This document shows positions 1 to 12,430 of a stretch of DNA of 64,000 bases, in pieces. The DNA is from Semisulcospira habei (Eukaryota; Mollusca; Gastropoda; Semisulcospiridae). Made by a program: the position numbers and the translations under genes. Position 1 is the first letter of the stretch, and every line of letters begins with the position of its first letter. The stretch is from assembly GCA_036245525.1 (NCBI GenBank), contig BTPG01000005.1, positions 1 to 64,000 of the forward strand. The letters run 5' to 3'. The notes under the pieces are model-generated. The model was not told the DNA's origin. It searched no databases and saw only the letters and a program-made list of their open reading frames with translations.

Positions 1-1268
1 GGAAGTCAAAGTCGGAATTTCGCCTTGAAATTAAAGAGCGCCTGCTCACAGGCCCTTCCCCTTTCAGAAAAACTTATTTTGGACGACCAACTCGACAAAA
101 AGATTCTCCACCCAGCAGCAATGGCGGACCCTGCTGTGGGGGGGGGGGGGGCCTGCTCCATTCCACCCAGCTATCACGATGGAAGTCAAAGACGGAATTT
201 CGCCTTGAAATCAAGAGCGCCTGCTCACAGGCCCTTCCCCTTTCAGAAAAACTTATTTCCGACGACCAACTCGACAAAAAGATTCTCCACCCAGCAGCAA
301 TGGCGGACCCTGCTGTGGGGGAGGGGGGCCTGCTCCATTCCACCCAGCTATCACGATGGAAGTCAAAGTCGGAATTTCGCCTTGAAATCAAGAGGGCCTG
401 CTCACAGGCCCTTCCCCTTTCAGAAAAACTTATTTTGGACGACCAACTCGACAAAAAGATTCTCCACCCAGCAGCAATGGCGGACCCTGCTGTGGGGGGT
501 TGGGGGGGCCTGCTCCATTCCACCCAGCTATCACGATGGAAGTCAAAGTCGGAATTTCGCCTTGAAATCAACACAGTTTGTGCAGAGGCCTATTTTGCAT
601 CAGGAAATCCGATTTTCAAGGCCAAACGCGACAAAAAGATTCTCCACCCAGCAGCAATGGCGGACCCTGCTGTGCTCCACCCAGCTATCACGATGGAAGT
701 CAAAGTCGGAATTTCGCCTTGAAATCAAGAGCGCCTGCTCACAGGCCCTTCCCCTTTCAGAAAAACTTATTTCCGACGACCAACTCGACAAAAAGATTCT
801 CCACCCAGCAGCAATGGCGGACCCTGCTGTGGGGGGGGGGGGGGCTGCTCCATTCCACCCAGCTATCACGATGGAAGTCAAAGTCGGAATTTCGCCTTGA
901 AATCAACACAGTTTGTGCAGAGGCCTATTTTGCATCAGGAAATCCGATTTTCAAGGCCAAACGCGACAAAAAGATTATCCACCCTGCAGCAATGGCGGAC
1001 CCTGCTGTGCTCCACCCAGCTATCACGATGGAAGTCAAAGTCGGAATTTCGCCTTGAAATCAAGAGCGCCTGCTCACAGGCCCTTCCCCTTTCAGAAAAA
1101 CTTATTTTGGACGACCAACTCGACAAAAAGATTCTCCACCCAGCAGCAATGGCGGACCCTGCTGTGGGGGGTGGGGGGGGGGGGGCCTGCTCCATTCCAC
1201 CCAGCTATCACGATGGAAGTCAAAGTCGGAATTTCGCCTTGAAATCAACACAGTTTGTGCAGAGGCCT
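1..1268. repeat. Tandem array of ~157- and ~180-bp units (direct part)
   Basis: Units begin with GGAAGTCAAAG at about 1, 181, 358, 538, 695, 873, 1030 and 1215, giving periods of 180, 177, 180, 157, 178, 157 and 185 bp. Two unit types are visible. The long one contains a GCGCCTGCTCACAGGC palindrome and ends in a run of 7-14 G. The short one replaces the palindrome with an AACACAGTTTGTGCAG segment and lacks the G-run. Long and short units alternate near the right end. All apparent reading frames here, on both strands, arise from the repeat and are not genes. Confidence 0.93.
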
Positions 1269-1660
1269 GTGTTGATTTCAAGGCGAAATTCCGACTTTGA
1301 CTTCCATCGTGATAGCTGGGTGGAATGGAGCAGGCCCCCCCCCCCCACCCCTAACAGCAGGGTCCGCCATTGCTGCTGGGTGGAGAATCTTTTTGTCGAG
1401 TTGGTCGTCGGAAATAAGTTTTTCTGAAAGGGGAAGGGCAGGCGCTCTTGATTTCAAGCCGAAATTCCGACTTTGACTTCCATCGTAAAGTGGAAGGGCC
1501 TGTGAGCAGGCGCTCTTTAATTTCAAGGCGAAATTCCGACTTTGACTTCCATCGTGATAGCTGGGTGGAGCACAGCAGGGTCCGCCATTGCTGCAGGGTG
1601 GAGAATCTTTTTGTCGCGTTTGGCCTTGAAAATCGGATTTCCTGATGTGCTGCTTCCACG
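1269..1660. repeat. Inverted continuation of the tandem array
   Basis: From about 1269 the same units run in the opposite orientation. The turning point is short: a unit ends with AACACAGTTTGTGCAG and is followed almost at once by the complement GTGTTGATTTCAAGG. One inverted unit has a partial internal duplication around 1440-1510. The array ends near 1660, where unrelated AT-rich sequence begins. Confidence 0.88.
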
Positions 1661-2399
1661 TCAGTCTCTTGTCAAGGGTGACGTCCTGTAAAAAATTACG
1701 TACATTTTTAGTAGGAGTCAATATCTTTTGCAGGAGAATTGCGTTCGATTTTTGTTGTGACGCATAGTTTCTCCTACATTAAATTGAAAGGTTCGAGCAG
1801 GTTCGCGATCTTTCTAGTGATCTCATATATGACGTCAAAGTTGTCGGCAACATTACGTAACATTGTATTACAGGCGCTTAGATAATAGGGGAAATTTGTA
1901 GAAACTTCTCGGTGTATTCTTTTTCATGAATATTAATGAGTTTTGGTTACATTTTCTTTTCTGATTGGTAGTGTTGGGAGAATTTGCTAGATTGTTCTGG
2001 AAATCTGTAATATACTAATGGTCAAAACTTAAGGGCCACCCCACTTTTTGTGTCATTGTTTATCGTCGCAAGTACGCTAATAAAATACAATGTTCTTTCG
2101 ATACAAATGGGTTAAAAGTTGACCTTAGACATTCTACTGTAAAGGAGCAATAGACAACAATTCATCAATTTCCACGAACGTGACAAATGCACGTGAAACA
2201 TCGTCAGTTTTTGTGAAAAGCTGTGCGATATTGGCAAGCGTACCAAAGACAGGCAGGTGGGAAAACTTGGTAAAAGTCGTGATGCACGTGCCACAGGGGT
2301 CCGTCGTGAACACTGAGCACTTCTGTTTCGCTACAAATACCGGTACAGTAGGGGCATAATTGTCACTTTCCTAACCATGCCACCACGACATCAAGATCA

Positions 2400-3285
2400 A
2401 GGCCGGGCGCTAGCATGGCCGCAGGATGGAATTTCCGGTCGATAAGTTGGGAGACGTCTTGGGGTGTCCCATTCAGTGATCCAGAGGCTGCTGGCACGAT
2501 TCCAAGAAACTGGAAGGGCAGAACGACGACCCTGCTCAGGACGCCCGCGCTGCACCAACAAAAGGGAGGACAGATACCTCTGTGTGGCGGCTCTGCGCGA
2601 CCGAACTGTCACGTCAACCACTCTGCGACGTCAACTGATGTAAGCTGCAAACGTTAACGTCAGCAGAAGCAGTCTGACGACGTCTGCGCGAAATTGGCCT
2701 GGCTTCATGCACAGCAGCAGTGAGAATACCCCTCACTCCAGCTCATCGCAAAGCCCGGGTTGCCTGGTGTCGTCAACATGTGAGGTGGAACAGACTCCAG
2801 TGGACTCAGGTTCTGTTTACTAATGAGTCACGGTTCACTGTGCCCTTCAACGACGGCAGGGTGAGGGTCTGGAGACGCCAGGGCGAGCGATTTACGGATG
2901 GATGCGCCCAGGAGGTGGATCGCTACAGAAGAGGCTCAGTCATGGTCTGGGCAGGCTTCAGCAGGGAAGGTAGGACCCCTCTCCACGTCATCCGAGGCAC
3001 CCTGAATGGACTGCGCTATCGGGACGTAATTGTGCAGCCTCTCATCCAGCCAGCTCTCCAAGTCATAGGCGACAATGCTGTTCTGCAGGACGACAACGCT
3101 CGACCTCATCGCGCCCGTGTGGTGGATTCGTACCTTGAGCAACGGGGCATCATGAGGATGGAGTAGCCAGCTCGTTCACCTGATCTGGCTCCCATCGAGC
3201 ACCTCTGGGACATGCTGGGGCAACGTATAGTCAGCAACCACCCACCACCCCCACCCCCACCCCACCTCAAGGCGTCCCCCAGCTG
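2400..3285 (+). pseudogene. Tc1-like transposase, degenerate
   Basis: The encoded protein would cut and paste the transposon through a DDE RNase H-fold domain. A helix-turn-helix-like DNA-binding stretch (VGRRLGVSHSVIQRLL) is readable at about 2445-2500. The catalytic domain is readable from 2720. The block that normally reads FSDESRF is FTNESRF here, so the first catalytic Asp is Asn. The second motif DDNARPHRA is intact. A TAG at 3164-3166 stands where the family has a Trp, just before the in-frame PARSPDLAPIEHLWD block that holds the third acidic residue. There are further stops and frame changes between 2440 and 2700. The copy is inactive. Confidence 0.9.
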
Positions 3286-3441
3286 ACTCAGTTCCTGCAT
3301 CAAGAGTGGGAAGCGATTCCACAACATGTTCTCCGAACCCTGGTGAACTCCATGCGTCAACGCTGCATTAAATGCTTGGCTGCAAACGGTGGGTACACTC
3401 ACTACTGACTGGACCAGTCTTGTGTGACTTTTCAAATGAGG

Positions 3442-3800
3442 TTGGTTGGTTGTACATTGCTTAACGTCCCGACAGCAACAAGACTTTCTCAGGACGTCCC
3501 TGCACTGCTTGCGAAAAAAACCTTAACAGAATATTGAATGTATGTCGCCAGCCGGTCTAATATGCTAAATAAACCCAAGACCATTTAGCAACACACATCC
3601 AATATCAAGAGCTACAGGCAGCGCAGACAGTAGGGAGAGTTTAAAAAAAGGAAAATACAGGTGAATGGACCAAGGGTAGACAGAAAAACATGCCCCAGAA
3701 TTGAGGGGAAAACCCACCCTGTGGGGCTGACCAGGGTGACCCTGGGAACTAAAAAGTAGTTAACCCCACCCAAGTCCCCCAGGGCAGACCCGGGTGGGGG
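3442..3800 (-). mobile_element. SINE-like retroposon, copy 1 (inside the Tc1 element)
   Basis: About 360 bp, 3' end at the left. In sense orientation it starts CCCCCACCCGGGTCTGCC and ends GGGACGTTAAGCAATGTACA. It is flanked by an 11-bp target duplication, TTCAAATGAGG, at 3431-3441 and 3801-3811. Five other copies occur in the window. No clear RNA polymerase III A and B boxes are visible in the head, so the origin of the head is unknown. Confidence 0.88.
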
Positions 3801-4319
3801 TTCAAATGAGGGGTGGGTGGACATTCTAACGTACTGCTGTTGTTACAATTGCTTGATTTACTCAAAACTTAAATGAAATTGTTACTGAATAAATTAGCAA
3901 CGTACTGACTCCAAGTATTGTTACATTATTTGTGTGGTGTTGTCGGTGCGTCTGCGATAAAAAGTGGCCCTTAAGTTTTGACCATTAGTATTATAAAAGA
4001 CCGTGTTAGGAAGTATGTGTGTACATTGTATGAGAGACGCAGTGTGTCAAAAGTGTTGATGCATTATAAAGGAGACAGTGTATCAGTGTTGGTGTATTTG
4101 TGGATGCATTGCGTGGAGATCGCATCGCTGCAATAAAATATTGTTGGAACTGTTACTCCAGAGTGGTCTACAACCTTATGCCACGTGTGACGAGTTGCAG
4201 CTGAGTGAAGTTTCTTTACAAGAGCCTTATGTGCGTGCGTCTGGTGTGATTGCATCATACTACGACTACTACGTAACACTGATTGAAGAGTTAAATAACC
4301 ATTTATAGAAAGTCGCTTG

Positions 4320-5600
4320 ACCTACATTAGAGCCCGCAACTGATTTTGATTATATTGACTTGAAATGTTGGATCTAGTTAATTTGGAGAAAGACATTGGA
4401 CACGTTTCACAGTTTTCAGCTTAGAGACTTCCCTTTTCATGGAGAAAATTGCAATTAAAAAAACAACAACAAAAAAAAAGAAAACATTGTCTGCCAAAGA
4501 ACAAGTGCATTTTGTGATGACCAGACACATGTTAGCTAGAAAATGTAAATGAGAGAGATAGAAAGGGTATTCTTTCTCAGATATTTGCTCTAAATCATCC
4601 CCACCCCCTTTTCTTCCAAAATAAAGCATATTGACAGTTTGCTCATTTGTTTTCCTATGTTTAACCTATTTACAATCTATGTTCTCAGTTTCAGTAAAGT
4701 GTGTGGGATGTATGTAGGAAAGAAATTACACCAAAAGTTGTAAATTGCAGGAACAGAAACAGAGTTTCTGGGCTAGACAGTGTCGGCTATTAAATTTTCA
4801 TACGCACAAACATATTCTCATTTCACAGAAAGCAATAAAAGTCAAGAAATGCCAATGTTATCACTTTTATTTTAAAAAATTCGTATAGTAGACACCCACA
4901 GAAAGCAAAATGAATAAATGAAAACAATATTTTATGAAAGTATTAAGGACAAACAAAACATACCCCCTAAATTTAAACGCAAGAAATTAAGACTAACCAA
5001 TTGTTTGGATTACATACCAAATATCAGTTACATTTAACTCAAGTATTACTACTTGATAATCCATGAATTGCAAACAACAAATTAAAGGACGAATACAGAG
5101 AAAAGAAAGAGTAAAAAAAAATTCAGCTGCTACTATATGCACTTATCTCGTTTATCTCAAGCACTTCTTGGGTTTGCTGAAGTGCAGCGAGTTCGCAGTT
5201 CCTGGGTGATGTTCTCAATCATTCATTAAGGGATTATATTTTTTACACTAATTGCAGAAAAGTGACTCTTTTTAACCTTTACAGCAATAAAACCAATGAA
5301 AATTAAAGTACAATGTGTTTTTATATAAAAAATAAGATAATCTGATATGGTCATCACGACATCAGCAAAGCTTCAAAGAGGCTACAAGTACATTGTGATC
5401 GTGAGAAAAACTATATTAAAAAATAAAAATAATAAAATAAAAAACTGAAGTACTATTAAGCTCGATCACTACTATTAAGAAAAACACCTCAAATACATTT
5501 CGAGACTCCAATTCGCACAAAAGAGAAAAAGTCTAAGATCGGAATCAAACTTCTGTGAAAAAATGGCGCTGTCTATTGTCAATGCGAGGCTGAGGCAGGA
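4320..5600. other. AT-rich sequence with no recognised gene
   Basis: About 1.3 kb of low-GC sequence with A-runs and many stops in every frame. I see no splice-bounded open frame, no transposon termini and no RNA gene. Confidence 0.6.
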
Positions 5601-5917
5601 TTTAAACAACAGATTCTGCCAGCGTTAGCACTGTTGAGTCATCCTGAGGTGGAAAGACATAGTAATTGCTACATTTCCTCATTAAGCGAACTCTCCATCT
5701 TTGAGGGGAACGCTCACTGGAATTACAACGGCCACAAACGACAGACTTTTGCTGTTGACGGAGTAGGTGACGCGCACATACTCTCCAACCCGTACGTGGA
5801 ACTTCAAGATCACGGACCAATGGCACCACGTGATTTGCAGTCCAAAAATCTGGTTTAATGTTGCCCATAATTATCATCCCAGTTCTCTCTCTTGGCTTGA
5901 CTTCGCGAACGAAGATT

Positions 5918-6950
5918 CTATAGGGCTTGCCCACGTCGTCTGCAGGCATTTTCGTGGCTGCGGAGGCCAATCCGGGACAGGCAGGTTCGACCGCAGTGGC
6001 TGCAGGGGAAGGTCTGGTCAGGGTTCTGAGTTACGACAACTCTGTTTTTTCTTCTGAACCGCTTGTCCTTAAGGTCAGCTCTGCGAGAGTCATCAAAGGA
6101 GACGGCTGCCTTGTGAATGGTGGAGCGCCAGGTGTCACGGTCCGCAGCAAGCGAAGACCACTGGCGGTGGTCGATTTGGCAGGCACTAAGTGACTTCTTG
6201 AGACAGTCTTTGTATCTCTTCTTTGGTGCCCCTCTGTCTCGGTGTCCAGTGGCGAGCTCGCCGAACAGAGTGATCTTGGGTAGGCGATGATCCTCCATCC
6301 TGGAGACGTGCCCCGCCCAGCGAAGCTGTGTCCGCAGCAGCAAAGCCTCGATGCTCACAGTTTCCGCCTGTTCAAGGACCTCGACGTTGGTGACATAGTC
6401 ACTCCAGTGAATGCTGAGGATGGTACGCAGGCAGCGCTGGTGAAAGCGTTCGAGGAGTCGTAGTTGGCTGCGGTAGAGGGCCCAGGACTCGGAACCGTAC
6501 AGCAGGGTGGTGAGGACGACAGCTCTGTACACGCTGATCTTGGTGCCTTTTTTCAGCTGTTGATTGTGCCACACCCGCTTGAATAGTCGCCCGAAAGCAC
6601 TGTTCGCTTTTGCCAGCCTGTTGTCCAGCTCCTTGTCCAGCTTGGCGTCTGACGTGATGATGCAGCCAAGGTACGTAAACTGGTGTACAGACTTCAGTTC
6701 GGACTCGCCGATGGTGATGTGGGGAGGGCGATGCTCTTCCTTGGGTGCCGGCTGATGAAGGACCTCTGTCTTTTTCAGATTGACATCAAGTCCAAAGAGC
6801 TGGGCGGCATCTGCGAAGCAGGACGTAATGCGCTGCAAGGCTCTCTCTGTGTGTGCAACGAGGGCAGCGTCATCAGCAAAGAGCAGCTCACGAATCAGTT
6901 TGTCTAGGGTTTTCGTGTGGGCCTGCAGTCGTCTGAGGTTGAACAGGCCT
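5918..6950 (-). pseudogene. LINE 3' fragment with reverse-transcriptase C-terminus and zinc finger
   Basis: The minus strand reads from a truncated reverse-transcriptase palm (FADDAALVAHTERALQ at about 6910-6860) through thumb-like sequence (TYLGCIITSDAKLD, LLYGSESWALY, LRWAGHVSRMEDHRLP) to a C-terminal Cys/His finger, CSHCGRTCLSRIGLRSHENAC-like, near 5960. An open frame of 306 codons covers 6838-5918. The 5' endonuclease and most of the reverse transcriptase are missing, as expected from incomplete target-primed reverse transcription. The clade is not certain; the conserved blocks are those of RTE/L1-related elements. A short palindrome (GAGGTTGAACAGG and its complement) lies at the 5' break near 6935-6962. 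Confidence 0.85.
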
Positions 6951-6964
6951 GTTCAACCTCATCC

Positions 6965-7825
6965 CAGTTACTGCACCAAAGTAAGTAGACTTTGCGGGGC
7001 TGGTCCTGCAGTAGGGATGGGTAGAACACTTGGTTCATCTCTTCCCGCACAGAGTTGACTCCAAGGTTGGGATATACTGATACAACTTCACACTGAAGAA
7101 TATTCTCAGCAGCAAGCATGTGCCAAGGTCCAAGACTCTTGCCGCAATGACAGCCTGCTATGACCTCCTTTTCAAATGCTGTTTTCAGAGACTCGGTTGG
7201 GAAATCACCAGTGGAATGATAAAATTACTTGGTCGCGTCTAATAGGGTCCCTCTGCTCACTGCGCTGGGAGACAGACATTCTGGTTGATCGCCAGCTCCC
7301 AAGCTAATCTCAGTCTCAGTTCAACATGCAAAATTCTGCCTTCAAAGAAAGCAATGCTGAGAGATCGGCAGAGGCAATTGCCCTCATCAACAACTCTAAA
7401 AGGAAACCGTTTTAGACCGTCCTGTGGGTGTTGGCGTTCGGCTTCTTCGTCGAAATTGTTTCTGCTGAAGAGGGGTTATTCAGTGGAAAGATCCAGAAGA
7501 TAACTTTCATCTGCTTCAGCGTGGCATTGCAGCGCACATGCATAGAATGTTTCAAAACCCTGTTGTTCTGCTGACCCCTGTTTCAACTCGCAAGCATTGA
7601 AAAAAATCATCTCGAGAGACTGGTGGGTGGGATGATGGGAGGGGACATATTTCCGGGCTTTGAGGTGAGGGGGAAGCGTCAAGGGACTGTTCAAAAGAGG
7701 GGATTAGAGGTGAAGGAACCAAGACATCTGAGCCAGGTGGAGATGGAGAATCAGCAACTGATTGCGAGGGAGACGGTATGACGTGCCTTGATCTCGACAA
7801 TCTGGAATGGCTCCACATACTCCCT
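6965..7825. other. No recognised gene
   Basis: Open frames here are short. One on the minus strand at 7818-7552 is rich in Ser and Pro and could be the 5' part of a LINE, but nothing identifies it. Confidence 0.4.
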
Positions 7826-7962
7826 GTTAATAATAATAATAATTATTATTACGGTATTTATAATGCGCTTATCTTATAATAATTATAACTCTAAGCGCGC
7901 ACTCACAACTCGCACACGTATGCGCACGCTTTAGACAATGACTCACGTTCATGCAGTTCCCT
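7826..7962 (-). mobile_element. 5'-truncated CR1-like LINE 3' end
   Basis: About 135 bp that is the reverse complement of the 3' end of the LINE at 8560-11385. It has the (AAT)n tail, the GCGCTTATCTTATAATAATT block and the CGCGCACTCACAAC block. It lies head-on to that LINE. Confidence 0.8.
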
Positions 7963-7964
7963 GT

Positions 7965-8560
7965 GAAGTTGTGACAACTTTCACAGAAGCATGCCAGGGA
8001 TCGTGCTTTCAACACGAAGGGTGAAACCTTTTCAAACTGATGGAGCTTTCTGCTTCCAGGAATTCCTTTAACACAGGTTTTTTTTTAAAGATTTCTTTTG
8101 ATTTCTCCACTGGGAACAAAGAAAAATGTTCTTTTGGAAAGGGCCTTCTTCTTGCTCATGTTGCTGCAGGCCCAGTGGTAGAAGTCTTCAGCATATCTGA
8201 CGGTTACCTGCCTGCAAAGAACTGCTGTCCTAACCATGTTGCTGATTGTCCCTGTTTCTACATCAGCTTACCCCTTCCCGTGTTCAGCCCCAAAATAGCA
8301 GCATTGGACTTTCCGGTTAAAGAAGGAGAGGTCTGCAAACGTGCCCTTGCCTTTATATTGGGCGGCACAACCATATGAAAACATGAAAATCTCTATTGTG
8401 GCGTCTACCACATTACATACTTCCAGGTGCTGGATGGCCTTTCGGTGTAATGTTGTACAGCAATGTGATCATGATTCAGATCGTTGCTAACAAAGTTCAG
8501 AGCATGCCGTACAAGCTCATTCTTGTCATTTCTGTAAAAGGCTGGTTATAAAGCAAAGTG
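7965..8560. other. No recognised gene
   Basis: A 112-codon open frame at 8040-8378 has no family I recognise, no flanking splice sites and ordinary composition. I leave it uncalled. Confidence 0.4.
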
Positions 8561-11385
8561 AAATCAGTCCGTCCAGATGAGTAGCGCTTTCCGCTCACCT
8601 CTCCTTCTCTCAGTCTCTCCCTTTCGCTCATCCCTCATTTGAATCTGTCGAGGCCGTAGCAACACTCCCTGGCCAGTCCCTCATCTTCTCATGTATCTAC
8701 CGCCCCCCTCTTAGCCCTCAAAACAAACTCACAAACTCCATGTTCCTCACCGAGTTTGACCTCCTCCTCGACCACTACAGCACACGACCCGGAAAACATA
8801 TCCTTCTTGGCGACTTTAACTTCCACTTCGACAAACCCGACCACCCTGACACAAGACGCCTTTGCACATCACTTTCGAACCACAATCTTACACAACACAT
8901 CACCAAACCCACCCACCGACTCGGCCACACCCTCGACTGGATCATCACCCGCACCTCTGATCAACTCTTTCTCAACTCTGACACCTCCTCTGTGCTTCCC
9001 TCTGACCACTTCGCCATTCTCGTCTCCCTCAACCTACCTCCCCTGAAAAAACCCAAGCTCCTTGTCACTCGCCGCAAACTGAAATCTGTCAACCGACAGA
9101 GATTCTTCGATGAAGCTGTCGACCTTCTCTTGGACCCCGCCTCCTCTCCTGATCTTGCATCCCACTTCGACTCCTCCCTTCGAAAACTTCTAGACACCCA
9201 TGCACCTGTCACCACCTGCTCCATACCCAACCGACCCCCCTCCCCCTGGCTCACTGACGACATAGCTGAGGCCAAGCGCGAGCGCCGACAAGCGGAACAC
9301 CTCTGGCGCTCATCTGACCTCACCGTTCACAGACAGATCTTCCAAGCAACTAGATCCAAAGTCTGCAGAATGATCTCCGACTCCAAACGTAAACACCTTC
9401 AAAACAAAATCCTGGAATCTACTTCTTCCAAAACCCTCTACGCTACCATGAACACACTCCTAGGCACTCCTAAAGACACTCCTCTCCCAACACACACAGC
9501 AGAGAAGAACTCCCGTCCGCTTTTTCCAACTACTTTTCCGACAAAATTCAAACTCTGCGCAACACACTCGACTCTCTGCCTTCCCCTCCTTGCCCTCCCG
9601 ACACCCCCTTTTCCGGCACCCCCCTCTCGTCCTTCCGCCCCGTCTCTCAAGAAGAAGTCCTCAAAACCATAAAGTCCAAGCCTCTCAAAACCTGTGAACT
9701 AGACCCCCTCCCAGCTTCTCTCTACCGGGACGGCCTTCCAAAACTTCTGCCCTTCATTACCGACATCATCAACACATCTCTTGAGAACGGTTCAGTCCCT
9801 GATATCTTCAAGTCCGCCATCGTCCGTCTTCTCCTCAAAAAACACAACCTCGACCCAAACGAACTAAAAAACTATCGCCCAGTCTCCAATCTCTCTTTCC
9901 TGTCCAAGCTTCTTGAGAAGGTTGTTCTCAACCAGCTCAACCTCCACCTTGCCGACAACAACCTCCTCAGTCCATTCCAGTCTGCCTATCGCAAACACCA
10001 CAGCACTGAAACAGCCCTTCTACACATCTTAAACGACCTGCTTCTCTCCACCGACTCAGGCAACATCTCCCTTCTTACGCTACTCGACCTTTCTGCCGCC
10101 TTCGACACCATAGACCACTCTATCCTCCTCCACCGCCTTCGTCACTCCTTTGGCATCACTGACTCTGCTCACTCCTGGTTTCTCTCATACCTCTCCGACA
10201 GACAGCAGTCCGTCACCATTGACGGCGTCTCCTCCAACCCAGTCACGCTCTCCTGCGGAGTACCACAGGGGTCCGTCCTGGGCCCGGTCCTTTTCACACT
10301 CTACACCTCCCCCCTGTCCAACATCATACAGTCTCACCACATACGCCACCACCTCTACGCTGACGACTCACAACTACTACTAGACAAAGACAAACTCGAC
10401 AACACTCAGTCACTACTGACTCGCACGGCTGACTGCTATGAAGACGTGAAAAAAACTGGATGACAGCAAACAAGCTTAAACTGAACGACGACAAAACGGA
10501 AGCCATGTTGGTAAGCACTCGCCAGAAACTTTCCCAGCTCCCTCCCTCTCTCCACCTTCAACTCGACAGCACCCCCATCTCCCTCAGTGACTCGGCCAAA
10601 AACCTTGGCGTTATTCTTGATTCCTCTCTTACCATGACCAGCTTCGTCTCCGCCACTGCCCAGCATGCTACTTTCACCTCCGCCGCATCAGTCAGATCAG
10701 AAAATACCTCACCACCGAAGCTGCCACCAAACTTGCTGTCTCTCTCATTCTATCTCGCATTGACTACTGCAACTCTCTCCTTTCCGGCCTCCCTCACTCT
10801 ACCACTTCCACTCTCCAGCGCATCCAGAACAATGCTGCCCGCCTCGTCCTCAGAAAGAAAAAATCCGACCACATCACACCCCTGCTCAAACTTCTTCACT
10901 GGCTTCCCATCCCACAGCGTATCCAATACAAGATTCTGTCTCTCTGCTACAAATCCCTGAACAACTGCGCTCCTGCCTATCTTTCCAACTTACTTCACCC
11001 CTACACTCCTTCCCGCTCCCTCCGCTCCGCCTCCGACCCTCTCCGTCTCCACATCCCCCGCACCAAACTCAGCACTTTCGGCCCCCGTGCCTTCTCAGTT
11101 TATGGTCCATCCACCTGGAACACTCTCCCACTCTCTCTCCGTCAGAAAGACTCTCTCTCCTCCTTTCAGTCCGCCCTCAAAACTCACCTCTTTCAACAGT
11201 TCTAGCACTATATCACCACACTCCCCACAAAAGATGACTGTCGCAATATATTTCACCATTTGTTGTACGTGAGTCGTCTAAAGCGTGCGCATGCGTGCGC
11301 GAGTTGTGAGTGCGCGCTTAGAGTTATAATTATTATAAGATAAGCGCATTATAAATACCGTAATTATTATTATTATTATTATTAT
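8560..11385 (+). mobile_element. CR1-like non-LTR retrotransposon, 5'-truncated
   Basis: The plus strand encodes the end of an apurinic-type endonuclease (GDFNFHFD at about 8810, LPSDHFAI at about 8998), a linker, a reverse transcriptase and the C-terminal region typical of CR1 elements. The 3' UTR ends in (ATT)n at 11355-11385. The 5' half of the endonuclease is missing. No target duplication could be confirmed. Confidence 0.9.
8740..11215 (+). pseudogene. CR1-like ORF2 (endonuclease-reverse transcriptase), frameshifted
   Basis: Function: nicks genomic DNA and copies element RNA at the nick. The endonuclease tail and linker are open to 9672. The reverse-transcriptase frame then runs to about 10455 with LKNYRPVSNLSFLSKLLEK, STETALLHIL, LTLLDLSAAFDTIDH, GVPQGSVLGP and the catalytic YADD at about 10360. 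A run of seven A at 10447-10453 adds one base and shifts the frame just before NWMTANKLKLNDDKTE. The C-terminal block (RIQNNAARLVLRKKK, LLHWLPI, LKTHLFQQF) ends at a TAG at 11213-11215 after more shifts. The copy is dead but not very old. Confidence 0.9.
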
Positions 11386-12202
11386 TAGCGTCGGTTTCAA
11401 GTGCACAAGCCGTTCGTCTTCTGCCGTAACGTTGGTTATCAATTGGCATTCACTGAGACGTCACCGTTTATTTCTAGAGAACAAAGACTGAAGTCCGAAA
11501 TCCACCCATCTCTGAACACAGAACCTAGCCGGAAGCATTGATTATTATCAAATAAATCATCCTAACCAGCCCAAAAACAACAACAACTGGAATCATTGAC
11601 TTACCTCAAGGTCTCTCATGCGGTCGTTATCACTGGTCGTTACCAGACGGACAGAAAAAAATCGTAAATTCACAAAAGGTAACCGAGAAACTACCAAAAG
11701 CACATGTGCTGTTCGAACATGTAAATGAGTGAAAATGACGGGAACGATGCTAATACGCCATGTGGTCTAAAAATAGCTATCGCCATCGCGAGAAAAGTCT
11801 AGGCCGGTCGTTACAGTCTACGGACGGACAAGCATACCGAGGGACTGAAAGTTGAATTTTCGGTTGTGAGGGACATCTAGCAATGATATTTCGCCTTATA
11901 TGATCAACATTTAGTTTTTTCTTTGTTTTTTCGTACCTTGATAGAGTAAGAGTTCAGTTAAAGACTGCCACTCCTCTACTTTCTATTTCAAGGGAGTAAC
12001 AAAAATATAAAACGGACAGTCAGCCTAGAGGCGATCATTTCTAATTTTCAGCGTAAATGCTTCATTCACAATCCTCCCTATTTATAATTTAGTTTTATTA
12101 TTGTAAAATTTAAACTGTGAATTGCTTCAAAGAAAAAGAAAGTGACGGTGTAGTGAAAAGAGGAAATGGCGTCCGTTTGGATCATAACGACCACAAAATA
12201 AT
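11386..12202. other. No recognised gene
   Basis: Mixed-composition sequence between two LINEs that face each other tail to tail. I see no open frame or repeat worth calling. Confidence 0.5.
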
Positions 12203-12358
12203 AATAATACATAGTTTTTATATAGCGCCCTTCCCCACGAACAGCAAGCTCGGAGCGCTTTACAGCACACACAAAAATATTAAAAAGGAGAAAAATTAGA
12301 ACGCACTCACTCTTTAAATAAACATCTGCTCGCACCATGTAGGCGCATTCCTAACACG

Positions 12359-12360
<2 letters not shown>

Positions 12361-12430
<70 letters not shown>

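Larger units (their letters stand above)
2015..3988 (+). mobile_element. Tc1/mariner-like DNA transposon
   Basis: The ends carry a perfect inverted repeat of about 25 bp starting CTAATGGTCAAAACTTAAGG, at 2015 and ending at 3988. The element is flanked by the TA target duplication typical of the superfamily (2013-2014 and 3989-3990). It contains a degenerate transposase and a SINE at 3442-3800. It sits immediately upstream of the TATA box of an older LTR, so it is younger than that LTR and older than the SINE. Confidence 0.93.
1925..4278 (+). mobile_element. Decayed LTR, split by a Tc1-like transposon
   Basis: Sequence at about 1925-2012 and 3991-4278 matches, in the same order, the U3-R-U5 parts of the better preserved solo LTR at 24759-25708 (minus strand there). 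Shared marks are the CTGATTGG-like block, the TATAAAAGA box at about 3991-3999, TGTACATTGTATGAGAG, the AATAAAATATTGTTGG polyadenylation region and the CGTAACA terminus at 4272-4278. The 5' end of this copy is too diverged to place; it may lie between 1660 and 1925. No internal retrotransposon coding region is present, so it is a solo or fragmentary LTR. Confidence 0.72.

Noticed and set aside
25..1721. Long open frames of up to 290 codons on both strands
   Set aside because: They follow the tandem repeat, exist in several frames at once and differ only by G-run length; no coding signature.
4064..4308. Open frames on both strands
   Set aside because: They lie in the R-U5 part of a decayed LTR; the other LTR copy does not preserve them.
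5602..5970. 122-codon minus-strand frame
   Set aside because: Overlaps the LINE 3' end and has no recognisable domain.
8040..8378. 112-codon open frame
   Set aside because: No family, no splice signals, expected by chance in this length of DNA.
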